Numbered from the stretch's first letter, positions 1 to 11,075 are shown. The stretch is 64,000 nt of DNA from Buxus sempervirens (GCA_947561395.2 OX387194.1:14866048-14930047), one strand, 5' to 3'. Translations and numbers: made by a program. Notes: generated by a model from the letters alone, not told the origin.

Positions 1-306
1 CTTGATAGGTTCCTTAAAATCAGTTTTGTGAATAAGTACTTCTTGGATTGAATAACAGTTGATTATCTGGATGATTTCAGTTTAGTTAAAATCTTAGCTT
101 TGTGTTTAGAAGTATGATTTTTTTCATGAAGAATAGTTCAAACTCTTTTTATAAATTTTTGCCTTATGAGTGTATTTCTGTTTGAGTGTGCATGTGCACC
201 TTCTACGTCGCTAGAAGCGTGCTGGTAGCCTCTCCTCTATTTCGTGCTTTGGCACCTACCGTGGTAAGCGTCGCTGGATGCACGCTGGCAACGAAATCTT
301 TTTCCC

Positions 307-314
307 TATAAAAG
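307..314 (+). promoter_or_regulatory. Internal TATA box upstream of the Copia accessory ORF
   Basis: TATAAAAG lies 300 bp before the ATG at 614 and far from the LTR. The complete Copia copy has TATATATAG at the equivalent site on the minus strand (14208-14216). In both copies a CAG/GTAAAATTTTTTT splice donor follows about 125 bp downstream (438 here; near 14085 in the other). This suggests the accessory ORF has its own promoter and a leader intron. Inferred from sequence only. Confidence 0.5.
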
Positions 315-613
315 GGGGAAATCTGTTTTTTTTTTACCTCTGTTTTTTTTTACTCTCTCTGCTTTTCACCTCGCTCCTCGCGTCGTGGTCTTACTCTGCC
401 TTCGTGCTTACCCTCCGTCACCTTGTTCACTGTTCAGGTAAAATTTTTTTACTGTCTTCATCTTGCTTCTCCATTTTCTGCTTCCTATTTCAGTGGTCTT
501 CTCTCGTTCTTCTTAGCTATGGTTTGGTAGATTATTCTGCCATTAGGGCTTTATCGTGCATTGGTTGTTTCTATCTGTTTTGTTCTCTCTCTTTCATTTT
601 TTTTATCTTCACC

Positions 614-1902
614 ATGCCTCTCAAGAGAAAATCGAGGACTGATTCTCCTTCCACATCTTCTCCTCCTGTGAGGTCTTCTCCTGTTATTTCTTCTCCTCCA
701 GTGAGACCCCCTTCCCCTTCTCATTCCTCTGAACCATTCCTTGGGAATGGTTTCTCTGATTTTAATGAGTTCTTCAAGCATCGGCCACTCCTTTTGGAAA
801 GGGCCATTAAGCTTGAGTCTTTTTCTGAATCTCCTCTCTACTCATTGTTTTCGGACAATGGTTGGAAAAAATTTGCTTTGATCAGTGGTTTTGCCTATCC
901 GGACCTGGTTCGAGAATTTTATTCAAACCTCCACCATCTTCATCTTGCCAATCAAGGCTATGTCAAAGCCTATATCAGGGGCATCTCTTTCGACTTCTCG
1001 AAAGAGCTTATCTCCTCTCTTCTCGAACTGCCCCTTGTTGATTCTCCTTCCTTTAACTTTCTTGATTCTCATACTGATCCTCCGATGGAGTCTATTATTC
1101 CTTCTCTAATTGTTCCGGGTGCTCCTACTTCCATAAAAAACAAGCCCAACTACCTTCCTCATGGCTCTCTTCAAGATCTTCTCCGGATCTTGAATCTGTT
1201 TGTGTGTGCTTCTCTTGTTCCCTCAGATCACCATTCTGAGATTTCTCACTCGAGAGCAAGACTTCTTCATGCTCTCTGGAACAGAGACAGTGTCTGTATT
1301 CCCTCCATCATCTTTCATCAGATCCTTCAGTCTCGGAATTTAAAATCCAAGACTGTTGCTCTTCCTTTTGGCATATTCATCTCTTACCTGTGCATTCATC
1401 AGGGGGTACTCCCTGATCCTGTTGAAATGATCCTTCATCCCAGACCTCCCATTGATTCCTCCACCCTGACCAGAAGTAAACGAGCAAATCCTTTTCGTTT
1501 GGTGTCTTCTGAACCCTCTTCTTCTCAGTCCTCTTTGTCCAGCTTTGATGCTGTGGCAATTATGGAAAACTGAATTCCATGCAAGCCTCCCAGGAGGCTT
1601 TCAATTCTGAAGTTAGGGCTCACATGCTCATGATGAGCATGTTCAAATCAGAGACCCAAGAGAAGCTGGAGAAACTGGCAAAGGATGTTGATTTTACCTG
1701 TGGTGAGGTACAAAGGGATGTTGCTGCTCAGCAAAGAATGCAAAATGAAGCTGATCATTTTCTGGAAAGCATTAGGAAGACTCAGCTGGAGATGGATCAC
1801 AAACTCTGTTGGCTGCACTCCAGGTCCCAAGACGCATACAAGCATTACTCCAGGACTTGGGAACCAAAACCACCTTCCAGAAAGGGGGAGTTTTTTGGAT
1901 GA
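614..1902 (+). pseudogene. Copia accessory ORF (putative plant transposon protein domain), frameshifted
   Basis: Start chosen at 614 (MPLKRKSR), the same residues as the complete copy; codons upstream are leader. After a Ser/Pro-rich N-terminus comes a globular domain with blocks such as GWKKFA, YPDLVREFY, ISFDF, LPHGSLQDLLRILNLFVCASL and LPFGIFISYLCIHQGV, which I recognise as the 'putative plant transposon protein' domain (Pfam PF20167, from memory). A helical C-terminal segment follows, probably coiled coil. One extra A in the run near 1564-1568 shifts the frame, so the reading stops at 1573 and the homologous C-terminus continues in another frame from 1579 to 1902. The ORF sits where Sireviruses carry their extra ('env-like') ORF, but I see no signal peptide or membrane anchor. 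Confidence 0.75.
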
Positions 1903-2261
1903 TGATGCTGCTGGGGATGTTGTTTCTGTTGATGGTTCTGCTGGGTTGTTGCTGCTGCTTGCTGCTTGTTATTTTTTTTCTTCTCTCTATGTGTTGTGTA
2001 TTTGTTATGTTTCTGAAAGTTGGCTTGTGGAGGAGTTTTCTGTGGGTCTGTAAGGGAAGTTTTATGTTGGTTGGTTGGATGTGTATATATCTGTGTATAT
2101 ATCTGTTGGAACAATGTATATCCTTTTTGAATGAATGAAATTCTGGATTCTCCAAAATCATTGTGTCTCTCCTTATCAATGTGATTTTAAAATTCTTAAA
2201 TGGAAATCAATATTAACTGAGTTTGATATTAAACACTGTTTTAAGGTTGTTGTCAGGCGTT
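1903..2261 (+). other. 3' untranslated stretch of the left Copia element
   Basis: No credible ORF. It runs between the accessory ORF and the polypurine tract and is matched in order by 12114-12592 of the complete copy. An extra AAAGGGGGAG purine tract lies at about 1881-1890, next to the ORF end. Confidence 0.6.
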
Positions 2262-2276
2262 TGCCAAGGGGGAGAT
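2262..2276 (+). other. Polypurine tract of the left Copia element
   Basis: CCAAGGGGGAGAT directly precedes the LTR start TGTAAGTGTG at 2277; the same purine run precedes the 3' LTR of the complete copy. It is the expected primer for plus-strand DNA synthesis. Confidence 0.85.
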
Positions 2277-2928
2277 TGTAAGTGTGAAAACACACACTCC
2301 TTTTATGGCAAATTTTTGACAAATTATGTCTTCTAATAAATCTTCAAGATGTGCAGATTAAATAATGAAAATTCAGTGAATTTAGTAAAGAAGAAGAAGA
2401 CGATGCTGCCACACAGCTACCACGCCGCTGGTAGCTCAAGGAAATGAAAGATTTTCTAAATAGAGCATTTCTTGTAAAGGCACTTGCGAAGATCAACGCC
2501 GCTGCCACTCCGCTGGCAGCGCATAAGTGAATCAGTGCTTTGAAAGTAAGGCACGTGCACTAGCGTCGTAAGGCGACGCCAACACGCCGCTGGTAGCACA
2601 GAGCGAGACTGAAGATTATATGATCAGCCGTGCACATGCCGCATTCTCTCCCGCTAGCAGCTCGTTGGCAGCGTGTCCTTAACTGATTCAACTTGTTCTG
2701 CGCGGGACTTGAGTTCGCTTCCAGCCGTCTACCCCGATCGCTTCACGACGCCACCAGCGCTCGACGCGATCTAAGTTTTCTCCTTTAAATAGACGTGCTG
2801 TAATTTTTAGAATGGACTTTTCTCTTTGGATCATTTTGATTTCGGATCTTGAGGTGTTTGAGATTCGATCAAATCTTCTTTAGAGAGTCGGCGATCGAGT
2901 GAGGGGGAGATCTGAGATAGATCGCCTG

Positions 2929-3330
2929 GAATTGAAGGTCGTGGATTCTTCTTCAATTCGGAACTTCACCTGATCGTGTGATCACCTGGATTGGTGATCG
3001 GCTTTGGTTGATGCATAGGTGGATTCCTACTGCATTGGATCGTCTCAGTGGATTCTGAGGTGATTGTTGCGATCTGGATTGATCGTGTTCTGCAGCTTGT
3101 GGATTCAAGCTGTGTTGCAGTTCGTGGATTCGAACTGTGGATCACTGGTGAGTGATTGTTTGCGATCTGGATTGATCGTGTTCTGCAGCTTGTGGATTCA
3201 AGCTGTGTTGAAGTTCGTGGATTCGAACTGTGGATCACTGGTGAGTGATTGTTTGCGATCTAGATTGATCGTGTTCTGCAACTTGTGGATTCAAGCTGTG
3301 TTGCAGTTCGTGGATTCGAACTGTGGATTG
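2929..3330 (+). repeat. Array of short hairpins with constant TGGATT loop
   Basis: Each TGGATT is flanked by complementary arms, and the arms differ between units: GATCACC/GGTGATC (2980-2999), TAGG/CCTA (3016-3029), CTCAG/CTGAG (3044-3059), CGATC/GATCG (3070-3085), CAGCTTG/CAAGCTG (3093-3112) and CAGTTCG/CGAACTG (3118-3137), the last three repeated with the 93-bp unit. GAATTGAAG/CTTCAATTC (2929-2959) encloses another TGGATT. The array lies downstream of the TATA-like box, so in the LTR transcript. Confidence 0.85.
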
Positions 3331-3347
3331 CTGTTGAGTGAGTTCAA
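3069..3347 (+). repeat. 93-bp tandem repeat, three copies, in the Copia LTR
   Basis: GCGATCTGG/GCGATCTAG starts recur at 3069, 3162 and 3255, an exact 93-bp period. Each unit contains the CGATC, CAGCTTG and CAGTTCG hairpins. The other two Copia LTRs in the window have two units. Confidence 0.9.
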
Positions 3348-3556
3348 TTGTAAAGGTTAAGTGTGTGCTCCTTTGTAATTGTCTTTTCATTCAATAGTGG
3401 AATTTCGAAGGGTTAGTCGCCTCATATAGACTCGAGGTTTTTTCCTGGATCTGGATTCAGGTTTCCTCGTATAATTCTCTGTGTGTTTGTTTCCGCATTG
3501 TTAAATTCTTAATTGTTGTAGATCGTGGACCTATAGAGTAGTCCTCTATTCTTTCA

Positions 3557-4989
3557 TCTAGGTTGCATATAATCGCGACCGCGACCGCGACTCCTCCACT
3601 TCTCTTGTGCAAACCCTTGAGAAACCAGCTCTCGCTCTCTTCTCTGGTGACCGCTTCTCCCCTTCGGTTTTCGTTCCTCTTCTTCTCCGGCGACGGCAAA
3701 CCTCCTTCTGGCGACCTTGTTTTTCCAGCCAGATCGTTCTTGCTCGAAGTTCTACAACGCTCGGCGACGGCTTTTTCCTCCCACTTCTGCCATCCTTCGA
3801 CCACTATCTGAACTCTGTGCTCACACGATAGAGGAGCTTAGACAGTGATCAAGCTACCTCGATTGAAGTCCTGGTGAGACAAAGCTTCCATCTTTCTTGC
3901 AAAACCTTGTTTTCGACCGAAAAAAGTAGGTGGCCGAAACTTGGATTTCTCTTGTAATCCTTCAATCAGATAGTTGATAAATCGATTTCAGGATTGAATG
4001 ATCTTATTTTATGCACGACTTTGATTCCGTGATAAGATGATTTTGTGCTCTTGATTATTTGCTCCTTGGTTGGACAAAACTGCCGAATTCTGCATATGCT
4101 TATTTATCAGACTTTTTTTCTTTTGGTCATTAGTGGGTTTTCTGAACTTGAGTGTTGATAGTACTGCAATTCTTGCCTCTGTCTATATTGTTATCAACTG
4201 GGTTCTCCTTGTTCCCCCTTTACCCACAAAGTGTGCATGAACTCTCTGATAGAGTGATTTCAGAATGCATATTCTGGTGCTTTGTTATGGAATGTTTGGG
4301 TGCCTTGGCCTTTTGAATGCACCTTATGATGTGGTATCTGTTGACTGCTCATTTTCCATGCTCCTCTCAAGAGTTGCTCTACTCTATGTGTTGAATAAGA
4401 CATGCTGCCAACCACTCTAGCCATCAGTTCCATAAAACATTGTTGACCATCTTTCATGTTTTGTCAAAAGGGTTTTGTACCTGAAAAAAAATAGATTGGA
4501 TATTTAGGCATCATAAAAATCGAGGATTAAGCATAAATTTCATATAACAAGACTTTAATCCCTGATACATCTCCCTCTGCAATTCTAAGAATGAAACACT
4601 CTTAGGCAACGTGAGTGCTTGTCAGAATGAAAATTCTGAAAAGCTCTCTTCAAGAATTTCTTTTCTTTTTCTTTTTTTTTCTTTTTTTGTTTTTTGCAAT
4701 ATAAGAAGGATATATAGGAATTTTGTTTCCTTTATAGAATTCTTATATATAACAGGAATATCTAAATGAAGAAAATATTAAAGGCTTTTAAAACTTTGAA
4801 GAATAAGAATGTTAAATCCTGGTTCGGTCGGACACTTTTGAAGCGTTTCCTCCGATCTCCATTTCTTTTGCAAACAAAACAAATTTGATTAAACTAAAGA
4901 AAAGCAAAATTAACGGAAACATGAAAGCAAATATAATGACTTTAAATGCAAAAAACATAATGAATTTCTCCCTGCAATTGGTCTTGTAG
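3557..4989 (+). other. Presumed 5' UTR and leader intron of antisense gene 1
   Basis: No ORF I trust. 3557-3870 is a C/T-rich leader-like stretch, similar in character to 55070-55460 before the second copy. A candidate donor (GTGAGAC, about 3872) and the acceptor TCTTGTAG directly before the ATG at 4990 suggest one intron of about 1.1 kb. The second copy has the same arrangement (TTGCTTGTAG just before its ATG at 57104). A polypyrimidine/poly-T tract sits at 4655-4700. Confidence 0.45.
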
Positions 4990-7777
4990 ATGGCTCGCAC
5001 ACTTTGCGCTTCTCGGGGTCCCGCAAATGAGCCTTCATCTTCGAGGGTTCAGAGGGACCCGAATGATGTGGCATCTTCTTCTAGAGCCGAGCAGGACCCT
5101 GATCCTTCTTCTCCCAGTAGTCTGGAGGTTTCAGATTCAGATTCTGGAGCATCTGGGGGTTCGCAGGAGCCGACCCCTGAGGTATTCTCTTTTCTTTTCA
5201 AAAAACAGGCCTTTCCCTTACAACCTTTAACCTGACCTCATCCTGTTTGCATTTCTAGCCTGCTGCCAAGGTTTGAGGTCGCAGCGGAGCTCGCCGTAGA
5301 GGTAGGGCAGAGGCTTGGGCGACTCGAGTTGCTATTCCTGCTGGGATAGCGGATCAGATCCGAGACACTCCTTTTCTTCACGATTTGAGGACGCACCCTT
5401 CGGCGGGCGTCAGGGCTGAAATTCCCCTTGTCTACCCGTCTTCTCATTATCGCGGGAGCTGGGCACTTTTTGCCGAGACAGTGGCTGGATGTTCGACTCC
5501 TTTACGTCGAGAGATGGGCCGTTTTGGGTTCGGCCCCTTCATCACCATCACCAGCGTTCGTCAGGATCGTCCTCTGATAGCAGCTATGATGGAGCGGTTT
5601 TTTCCAGAGACCCTGAGCCTCTATTTGCCTGATGTAGACATTGAGATTCGTCCCTCTGACTTTGCTCTCATTACCGGGATCAGGATGACTGGAGATGTCA
5701 TCACTGAGTTGGATAGGCCAGCCGATTTGGAGATCACCGAGCTTTTAGGATATGATGAGATGCCAGTGGAGGCGTGGGACAGGAGTAGGATCACCCGCAT
5801 TTCCCGGACTTGGTTGAGGGAGACCTTCCTGGAGAGGGGATATAGTACCATGGCAGTGGAGCATCCCAGCTTCCCAGTGGCCTTCCGCTTCCTCTTTCTC
5901 TTGATGATGGGATCGTGCTTCTGCTTGGAGGATACAACCTCAGTCAGTCCTCATTTCCTGAGTCTTCTCAGGGATTTACCTCGAGAGAGGGACTGTGCCT
6001 GGGGCCAGCTTGTCTATGGCACCCTTTTAGCGGGTCTACGGTAGGTGGTCTCTGGTCTGTCCTCTCCCAGAGGTGCTGGGGTTGGCTGCAGGTTTTTCTG
6101 GCCCTTTGTGCAAGTATGAATTCATTTCTCTTTTTCTTTTCTTCTTCTTTCTTTTTTTGTTTTTTTGTTTTTGTTTTTTGTTTTTTTGTTTTTCTTTTTT
6201 CTTATCTTCTTTTTTCTTTCTCTTTCAGTTCTTTGCTCGGGTCTATGTGGCCCACTTTCGCCCGACCTCCACACTACCTGAGGGGACATTCCCTGTGGCA
6301 TGTAGATGGAGTCAGATTCGGCGCGACTCTGAGAAGAGTCGCCCTAGGTCGGCCAGGGCTCACTTGGACAGGACCTTCAGGAGAGAGGTAAATGCTTTCA
6401 TGGATTCCTCTTATATCAATTCTTATTTTCTCTTTTCTCTCTTTTTTTCAAGACTCTGATATTCATCTTTGTTTATTTTCAGCTGTCTGTCCCCCGTCTA
6501 GATGGCCTTCATGATGAGTTGGCTTTTTAGCCAATTGTGGATGAGGCGTTCGCTCTAGATCAGCGACTTCAGAGGTACCCGTTCTTCATCGGGTAGCTGG
6601 GTAGCATTTGGTACCTCGGCGAGCTCCGGATCCCTGTGGCTCCTCCAGATACGACACCCGTCACTCTTCCTGGTCCCTTCGATCCAACCCATTTTGGCGA
6701 TTGGGAGGCTGGAGATACACTTTTAGCTGAGGGTGAATATGATGCCTAGTTCGGGCAAGTCTCAGTGGGTTGTCTTATGCAGCCCATGCCCGTTTGAGGT
6801 GGAGTTACCGAGATTGGAGGGGTGGTGATCCGCCTATACGATACCACGGTATGAATCTCGTCCTACTCTATTCTTTTTAGCTTCTTCTTTGTTTGAAATT
6901 GCTAATGTCCCTTTCTTCTCATTTCAGGAGGCACAGTTAGGGGAGATTCGAGCTCGATATGTGGATCTAGAGCGCCAGCTGGCTGAGAGAGACGCTGCTA
7001 TAGCTGAGAGTGACGTCATCATCACTTGGCAAACTGTTCTTATTGCTGATTTACGGGCTCAGCTAGCCAGGGCTCAGGACCAGGCAGGGCCTTCAGGAGC
7101 TCAGGTCATCCCTCTATCCTTTTCAGTTTCAGTTTTTAATCTTTTATATTCTCTGCTTCTGATTAGGATTTTCCTGTTTTCAGGAGGACGTGGCAACTTC
7201 ACCATCCAGCTCCCGTACCCTGTCTCTTTCTGTAGAGGCTGCAGAGATCCCGAAGAGAGATCTAGAGATAGTGGCCGATGCTACTTCTGCTGCTGTTCCT
7301 GAGCTAGCCGACCTGCCGGAGGTTACTTCTATGCATGAGAGTGCTCCTTAGCCGGAGGAGGATCCTATGATTGCCACTGAGCCAGAGGAGGGTGGTCTTG
7401 AGGTTTCTGAGGTCCCTGGGGCAGCCGAGCCTGCGATGGAGGAGGACGTGCATGATGTGCCCGAGCCTAAGGTGGTAGAGGTCCATGAGACAGCAGAGCC
7501 CATAGACGTTGATTCATCTCTTGCTGCTGAGGATTCTCGGGTTTTGGACTTGGTCCCCTTTGCAACAGATACCTCGGTTTCTCGCTTCATGGATCTTACC
7601 CATGATGGTCCGGACGATCCAGTTCCAGTCCCTTCAGTCGAGCCGGTGCCTCCAGTTGATTTGCCTCCTCCTGCTGGTCCCTCTACTCTTGCTGGCCCAT
7701 CTTCTCCTGCTAGCCCACGTTTCTCGGATCAGTTTTTTATCCGACGGCGACAGCAAGGCGGAGGTGGTGGGGATTGA
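4990..7777 (+). pseudogene. Antisense gene 1 of Tat-1: plant mobile domain (PMD)-like protein, disabled
   Basis: Six coding exons are visible from homology to the copy at 57104 and GT/AG signals: about 4990-5181, 5259-6113, 6229-6387, 6483-6848, 6928-7104 and 7184-7777. Exon 2 carries the PMD-like core, with blocks LIAAMMERFFPETLSLYLPD, IEIRPSDFALITGI and FRFLFLLMMGSC, recognisable as the aminotransferase-like plant mobile domain family (PF10536, MAIN/MAIL group). Exon 5 (EAQLGEIRARYVDLERQLAE) is coiled coil. The tail is acidic and Pro-rich. In-frame stops break it: TGA at about 5274 (CGA in the other copy), TAG at 6042-6044, several TAG in exon 4 and one near 7348. It lies antisense to gag-pol, as known for Tat extra ORFs. 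The function of these ORFs is not established. Confidence 0.7.
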
Positions 7778-8267
7778 CCTGCAGGAGATAGATTTAGATT
7801 AGGATTCTTTTCCTTCTATATCTGACATTTGTGTATAAAAAACTGATGTATCCATTTCCATATGTATATAAAAGAGAAGAATATTCATTTTTTGCTTCTT
7901 TTCTTTTATTTTTTTGCTTTTTATTTGTTTTCATCATACTATAACTGTTATACAGGTAACAGGTATGTTTGCAAAACATAACTTATTAAAAGAAAGAGGA
8001 AAAAACTGTTTTTATGCAAAAACCGCACATATAAGGCGGTCGTGCAAGAACCGCACTTGTCCCGCAGTTTTTAAACTCCGCGGAAATGTAACCGCACATT
8101 GGACGCGGTTCAGGCACAACCGTTCTTAGTATGCGGTTTTTGCCCTTTTGCGATTTTAAGCTGCGAATCGCGAGTAGAACGTCACTTTGACATATTGCTT
8201 AGGTCATAAACCTCCTATTTGGCGATTTTCTCTCTCCTAGCTACCTTTAATCTACTTTTGACCATCA
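7778..8267 (+). other. Spacer between the two antisense genes, with hairpin array A
   Basis: AT-rich after the gene 1 stop, then the dyad cluster at 8021-8138, then a short leader to the ATG at 8268. No ORF is supported. This would be the promoter/leader region of antisense gene 2. Confidence 0.5.
8021..8138 (+). repeat. Hairpin array A of Tat-1 (AACCGCA-N7-TGCGGTT type)
   Basis: Four 21-nt units keep a 7-7-7 spacing: starts at about 8021, 8049, 8090 and 8119, with spacers CATATAA, CTTGTCC, CATTGGA and CTTAGTA. Best unit: AACCGC (8090-8095) against GCGGTT (8105-8110). A CCGCGG palindrome lies at 8078-8083. Confidence 0.8.
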
Positions 8268-9922
8268 ATGGCCTCTGATCCAGCCTCTGCGCCTTCTTCA
8301 TCTTCTGTACCTGAAACATCAGCTCCCAGGCCAACCATTAGATCAAAACCTCCAAATTTGACAAGGTATACCATTGTAGATACTTGTTATGAGAGATGGG
8401 TTGACTCAATGATCCATCAAGACAAGATAGATTGGGACTTCACCAATCTAGGCCACATCCTCTCACTCCCAAAGGTTTCCCTAAAATGGGAAATCATAGA
8501 GGCATTGATTGGGCATTGGGAACCCCAATTAAACCTTTTCAGGTTCGGGGAAAAGGAGATGACCCCTACAGTCGAGGAGGTTGAAACCATCCTCAACACT
8601 AGGTTCTCCAAAAAGGTAGTCAACCCACCTCTCAAACCAAGCTTCAAAAAGGAAGCCTCCACTTTTTTAGGTATTGGCAAGAAAGAGTTAGGGGATGCTG
8701 ACGCCCTATTGACCCTATCTAAGTCATTTTTGACTGAAAAGCTATTGAATAGCTCGAACCAACCAGCCCGATTCAACGCTTTAACCTTGATAGTGGTCAA
8801 CCAACTTTTATTCCCCCGAGAAGATAGCGAGGTTGATTTATCCCTCATTTCAGTCATTTGCCAAGTTAGGGAACGGGAAAGGCTTGTCCCTATGATCCTA
8901 GCTGAAATATACTAGGCCTCGACTGACTGCTATCATCGGAAGAAGAAGAGTTTCCTCGCCTGCGCCCCTATCCTTCAGGTAAAATCTGAATCTCTTTCTT
9001 GAATTAAAATTTTCTTGTGAAATTGAAATTTTCTAAATAAATTGAAATGCTTCCCTTTTCTTCGCAGCTCTGGCTTCTGGATCATTTGACTCAGATCGAG
9101 GAGATAGACCGACACTTCACCCGAAACATAGATGTTCTCACTTTGATAAACAATTGGGGATGTCATTCTATTCCAGGAGGCAAGAGGGGGTGGTTTGTCT
9201 TCTTAGGGACACTCCAGGATGACCAGGTTAGATGGCCTGGTACTTATCAGCCTTCTGTCGAGACGGTGATCAATTTACCGGATTGGAATTTTGTTGTGCT
9301 TATGGGCTTGAGGTCTACTTTTCTCTACTTGCCTTTGAGGGTCATCCGGCAGTTCAGAGAGGAGGCCCAGGGGATCCTGGTACCTCATGGCTATGATGAG
9401 TTTATTGGCCCACTCACACCAGCCACCATGGGGCTGTGCTTTCGTTTGATGAAGGAGTGGTCCCATGCCTGCTTTTTAAGCGGTCCTGTCTTCTCCAAAT
9501 TGCATGAGAAGGACTACCTCTTCTGGATTAGGGAGCAAATGCAGAGTTGTACTTCTGTACCGGTAGATTCCCCTGCTATATCGTGTCCTACCTACGAGGA
9601 CCTTTTGGAGACTGAGAGGGCTTCTCATAGGCGGCTCCAACATATATGGGTAGAGGAGGTTCGAGCCATGAGACTGGAGAAGGAAGACTTGGAGAGACGG
9701 CTCGCAGAGCAGATACAGGCTTGTCGCTTCGAGGTTAGAGCTACATGGCATAGGCATGATGAGGCCATGGCTAGGCTCAGAGATATGAGGACCAGGCAGA
9801 CCCTCTCAGATGATGTTATTTCCTTCCTTAGCGACTCGGATGCAGAGGGGGCTGAGAGGCTTGTTGCGGTTCAGGCAGCTCGGATTAGAGAGCTCGAGGA
9901 GAGGCTGGGGGATAGAGATTAG
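8268..9922 (+). pseudogene. Antisense gene 2 of Tat-1: DUF7745/PMD-like protein with coiled-coil tail, one stop
   Basis: Two exons: 8268-8978 (237 codons) and 9068-9922 (285 codons), joined by an 89-bp intron with CAG/GTAAAA and TTCGCAG/C borders; both exons keep frame. Exon 1 has the block GHILSLPKVSLKWEIIEALI followed by an HWEP...FRFGEKEMTPTVEEVE stretch, which I recognise as the plant DUF7745 family, relatives of the mobile domain often found beside retrotransposon sequence. The C-terminal 110 residues (LETERASHRRL, MRLEKEDLERRLAEQ, ARIRELEERL) are coiled coil. One TAG at 8913-8915, codon 216, interrupts an otherwise open reading; homologues continue through this point. It is far better preserved than gag-pol of the same element, and lies between pol (ending 11008) and the missing 3' LTR. 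Confidence 0.7.
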
Positions 9923-11007
9923 CCCCTTTATTGTATTTTTTTCTTTTTTACACTTTTGTACAAAGAGAAACTCCCTTAGTGGAAAGACAAGGAATACAAA
10001 AATAGATTTTTATACTATTGGCCTGAAAACTCTCATATGCTTGTAAAAACTGACAGTTTAATGAAAAGTCATTGATTTCTCATCATCGGCCAAAATATAA
10101 TTTTCCTTTTTATGTATTTTTGTTGGAAATTGGTCCATAATGCTTTAATCCCATATAGTTTGATGAATTAAAGCAAGTTGGGCAAAAAGGGTATTTTAAA
10201 TAATAGGAAAGAATCCATTCTGTCAACCTTTGGACCTTTAGACTCATCCCCAAATTCCATTCCCATCTCTATGGATCATGCCAATACTTACTGGCTCAGT
10301 CCTGTGCTAAAAATCTGCTCAACTCAAACCTGCTACTGAAAATCGTGTATTCAGACCGGTTTAGCCGAAACTACCTTTAACATGCGGTTGTCTGATCGTT
10401 TTGCCAAAACCGTATGAACAATGCGGTTTGGACCAAACTGTACCAACAGTGCGGTTTTTGACCTTTTTTCTGTTTTTTTTTCATTTTTCTTTTGCTCTTC
10501 CTTTTCTTTTGCCTTTTTCTGGCCAATATTGCCCCTAGTGCCTGTTACGGTTTTCACTAGGGCCGGCTCATTTACTCCGTCATTGCAAATCCAAGATCGA
10601 GAGTTGAAGGAATACACCAAGATCACCGAGGGCTTGGTCAATAGGAGAAATGAAGGCTAGGTTAAGTTTATGAAAGAAAAGTTATTATAGGCTCAAAGTT
10701 TTTGGTGTTTTGAAATAGGACAACTGGGCTTACAGTTATGATGGATATAACCCCGATTCCCAAAATTTGCCCTTTTTCTTTCCTTGTATTTGGCTTTCAT
10801 TTGCCACCTTATTTTTCTTCTCCTCTTTTTCTTTATTTTCACCCCTATTGGTTTTGCCCCAGTTGCAACTATAAGTCCCAGTTTAGGTTTTTAGAAAAAT
10901 ACGAACAAGCTCAACTTGTTTAGGCTAGGGATTTTAAAATTTTTTGAGGGATAAAGAAAAATGTCCTCGGATCATTTTTCTAGTGATATTCTTTCAAGGG
11001 AAATACC
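9923..11007. other. Non-coding stretch between antisense gene 2 and the pol stop, with array B
   Basis: Lies tail-to-tail between the gene on + and the integrase end on -. It holds hairpin array B (10341-10455) and a T-rich tract near 10460-10520. I see no ORF that resembles a protein. Confidence 0.5.
10341..10455 (+). repeat. Hairpin array B of Tat-1
   Basis: Three 7-7-7 units: AATCGTG-TATTCAG-ACCGGTT (about 10341), AACCGTA-TGAACAA-TGCGGTT (about 10408) and AACTGTA-CCAACAG-TGCGGTT (about 10436). The left arms show C-to-T changes that leave G.T pairs. Same arm family as arrays A, C and D. Confidence 0.75.
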
Positions 11008-11075
11008 GTTTGACTGCGTCAGAGTTGATTGGCTCAGGAAAGTCCTTCCCATCCATTTCTGATAAGATGAGAGCG
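11008..11075 (-). pseudogene. Tat-1 integrase, C-terminal tail left of the Copia insertion
   Basis: Read on the minus strand from 11075 the reading frame of the integrase fragment at 21143-22043 continues for about 20 codons and ends with TGA at 11008-11010. The join is exact once one copy of the 5-bp GAGCG duplication is removed, showing that the Copia element at 11076-21137 landed in the integrase coding sequence. Confidence 0.85.
11071..11075. other. Target-site duplication GAGCG (left)
   Basis: GAGCG at 11071-11075 and 21138-21142 flanks the complete Copia element, as expected for a 5-bp integrase staggered cut. Confidence 0.95.

Larger units (their letters stand above)
1..3556 (+). mobile_element. 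Ty1/Copia (Sirevirus-like) retrotransposon, 3' part only
   Basis: The order accessory ORF, polypurine tract, LTR matches the complete Copia element at 11076-21137 read on its own strand, at obvious sequence similarity (accessory ORF, 93-bp LTR repeats, LTR termini TGTAAG...TTTCA). Positions 1-277 correspond to the spacer between pol and the accessory ORF of that element. gag-pol and the 5' LTR lie to the left of the window. The LTR (1280 bp) is longer than the 1021-bp LTR of the complete copy, and the accessory ORF is frameshifted, so this is a different and older family member. It abuts the 5' region of the antisense gene at 4990, so it probably inserted into Tat-1; the partner target duplication is outside the window. 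Confidence 0.85.
2277..3556 (+). repeat. 3' LTR of the left Copia element
   Basis: Begins TGTAAGTGTGAAAAC and ends CTTTCA, matching (reverse complemented) the LTRs at 11076-12097 and 20117-21137. TATA-like TTTAAATAG at 2784-2792. The transcribed part downstream holds the hairpin array at 2929-3330. Three copies of a 93-bp unit are present, against two in the complete element. Confidence 0.9.

Noticed and set aside
278-613. N-terminal extension of the left accessory ORF with hydrophobic Phe/Leu stretches (possible signal peptide)
   Set aside because: It spans the TATA box and putative leader intron (C/T-rich), and is not conserved as protein in the complete copy, where MPLKRKSR is the shared start.
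2966-3360. Overlapping open frames on both strands over the Copia LTR
   Set aside because: 93-bp is a multiple of 3, so the tandem repeat keeps frames open; they lie in LTR leader sequence and encode only the hairpin repeats. The same applies to 11206-11571 and 20247-20612.
3457-3831. Open frames of 74-115 codons across the end of the Copia LTR and the C/T-rich leader
   Set aside because: They cross the LTR border and have low-complexity composition; no conserved protein signature.
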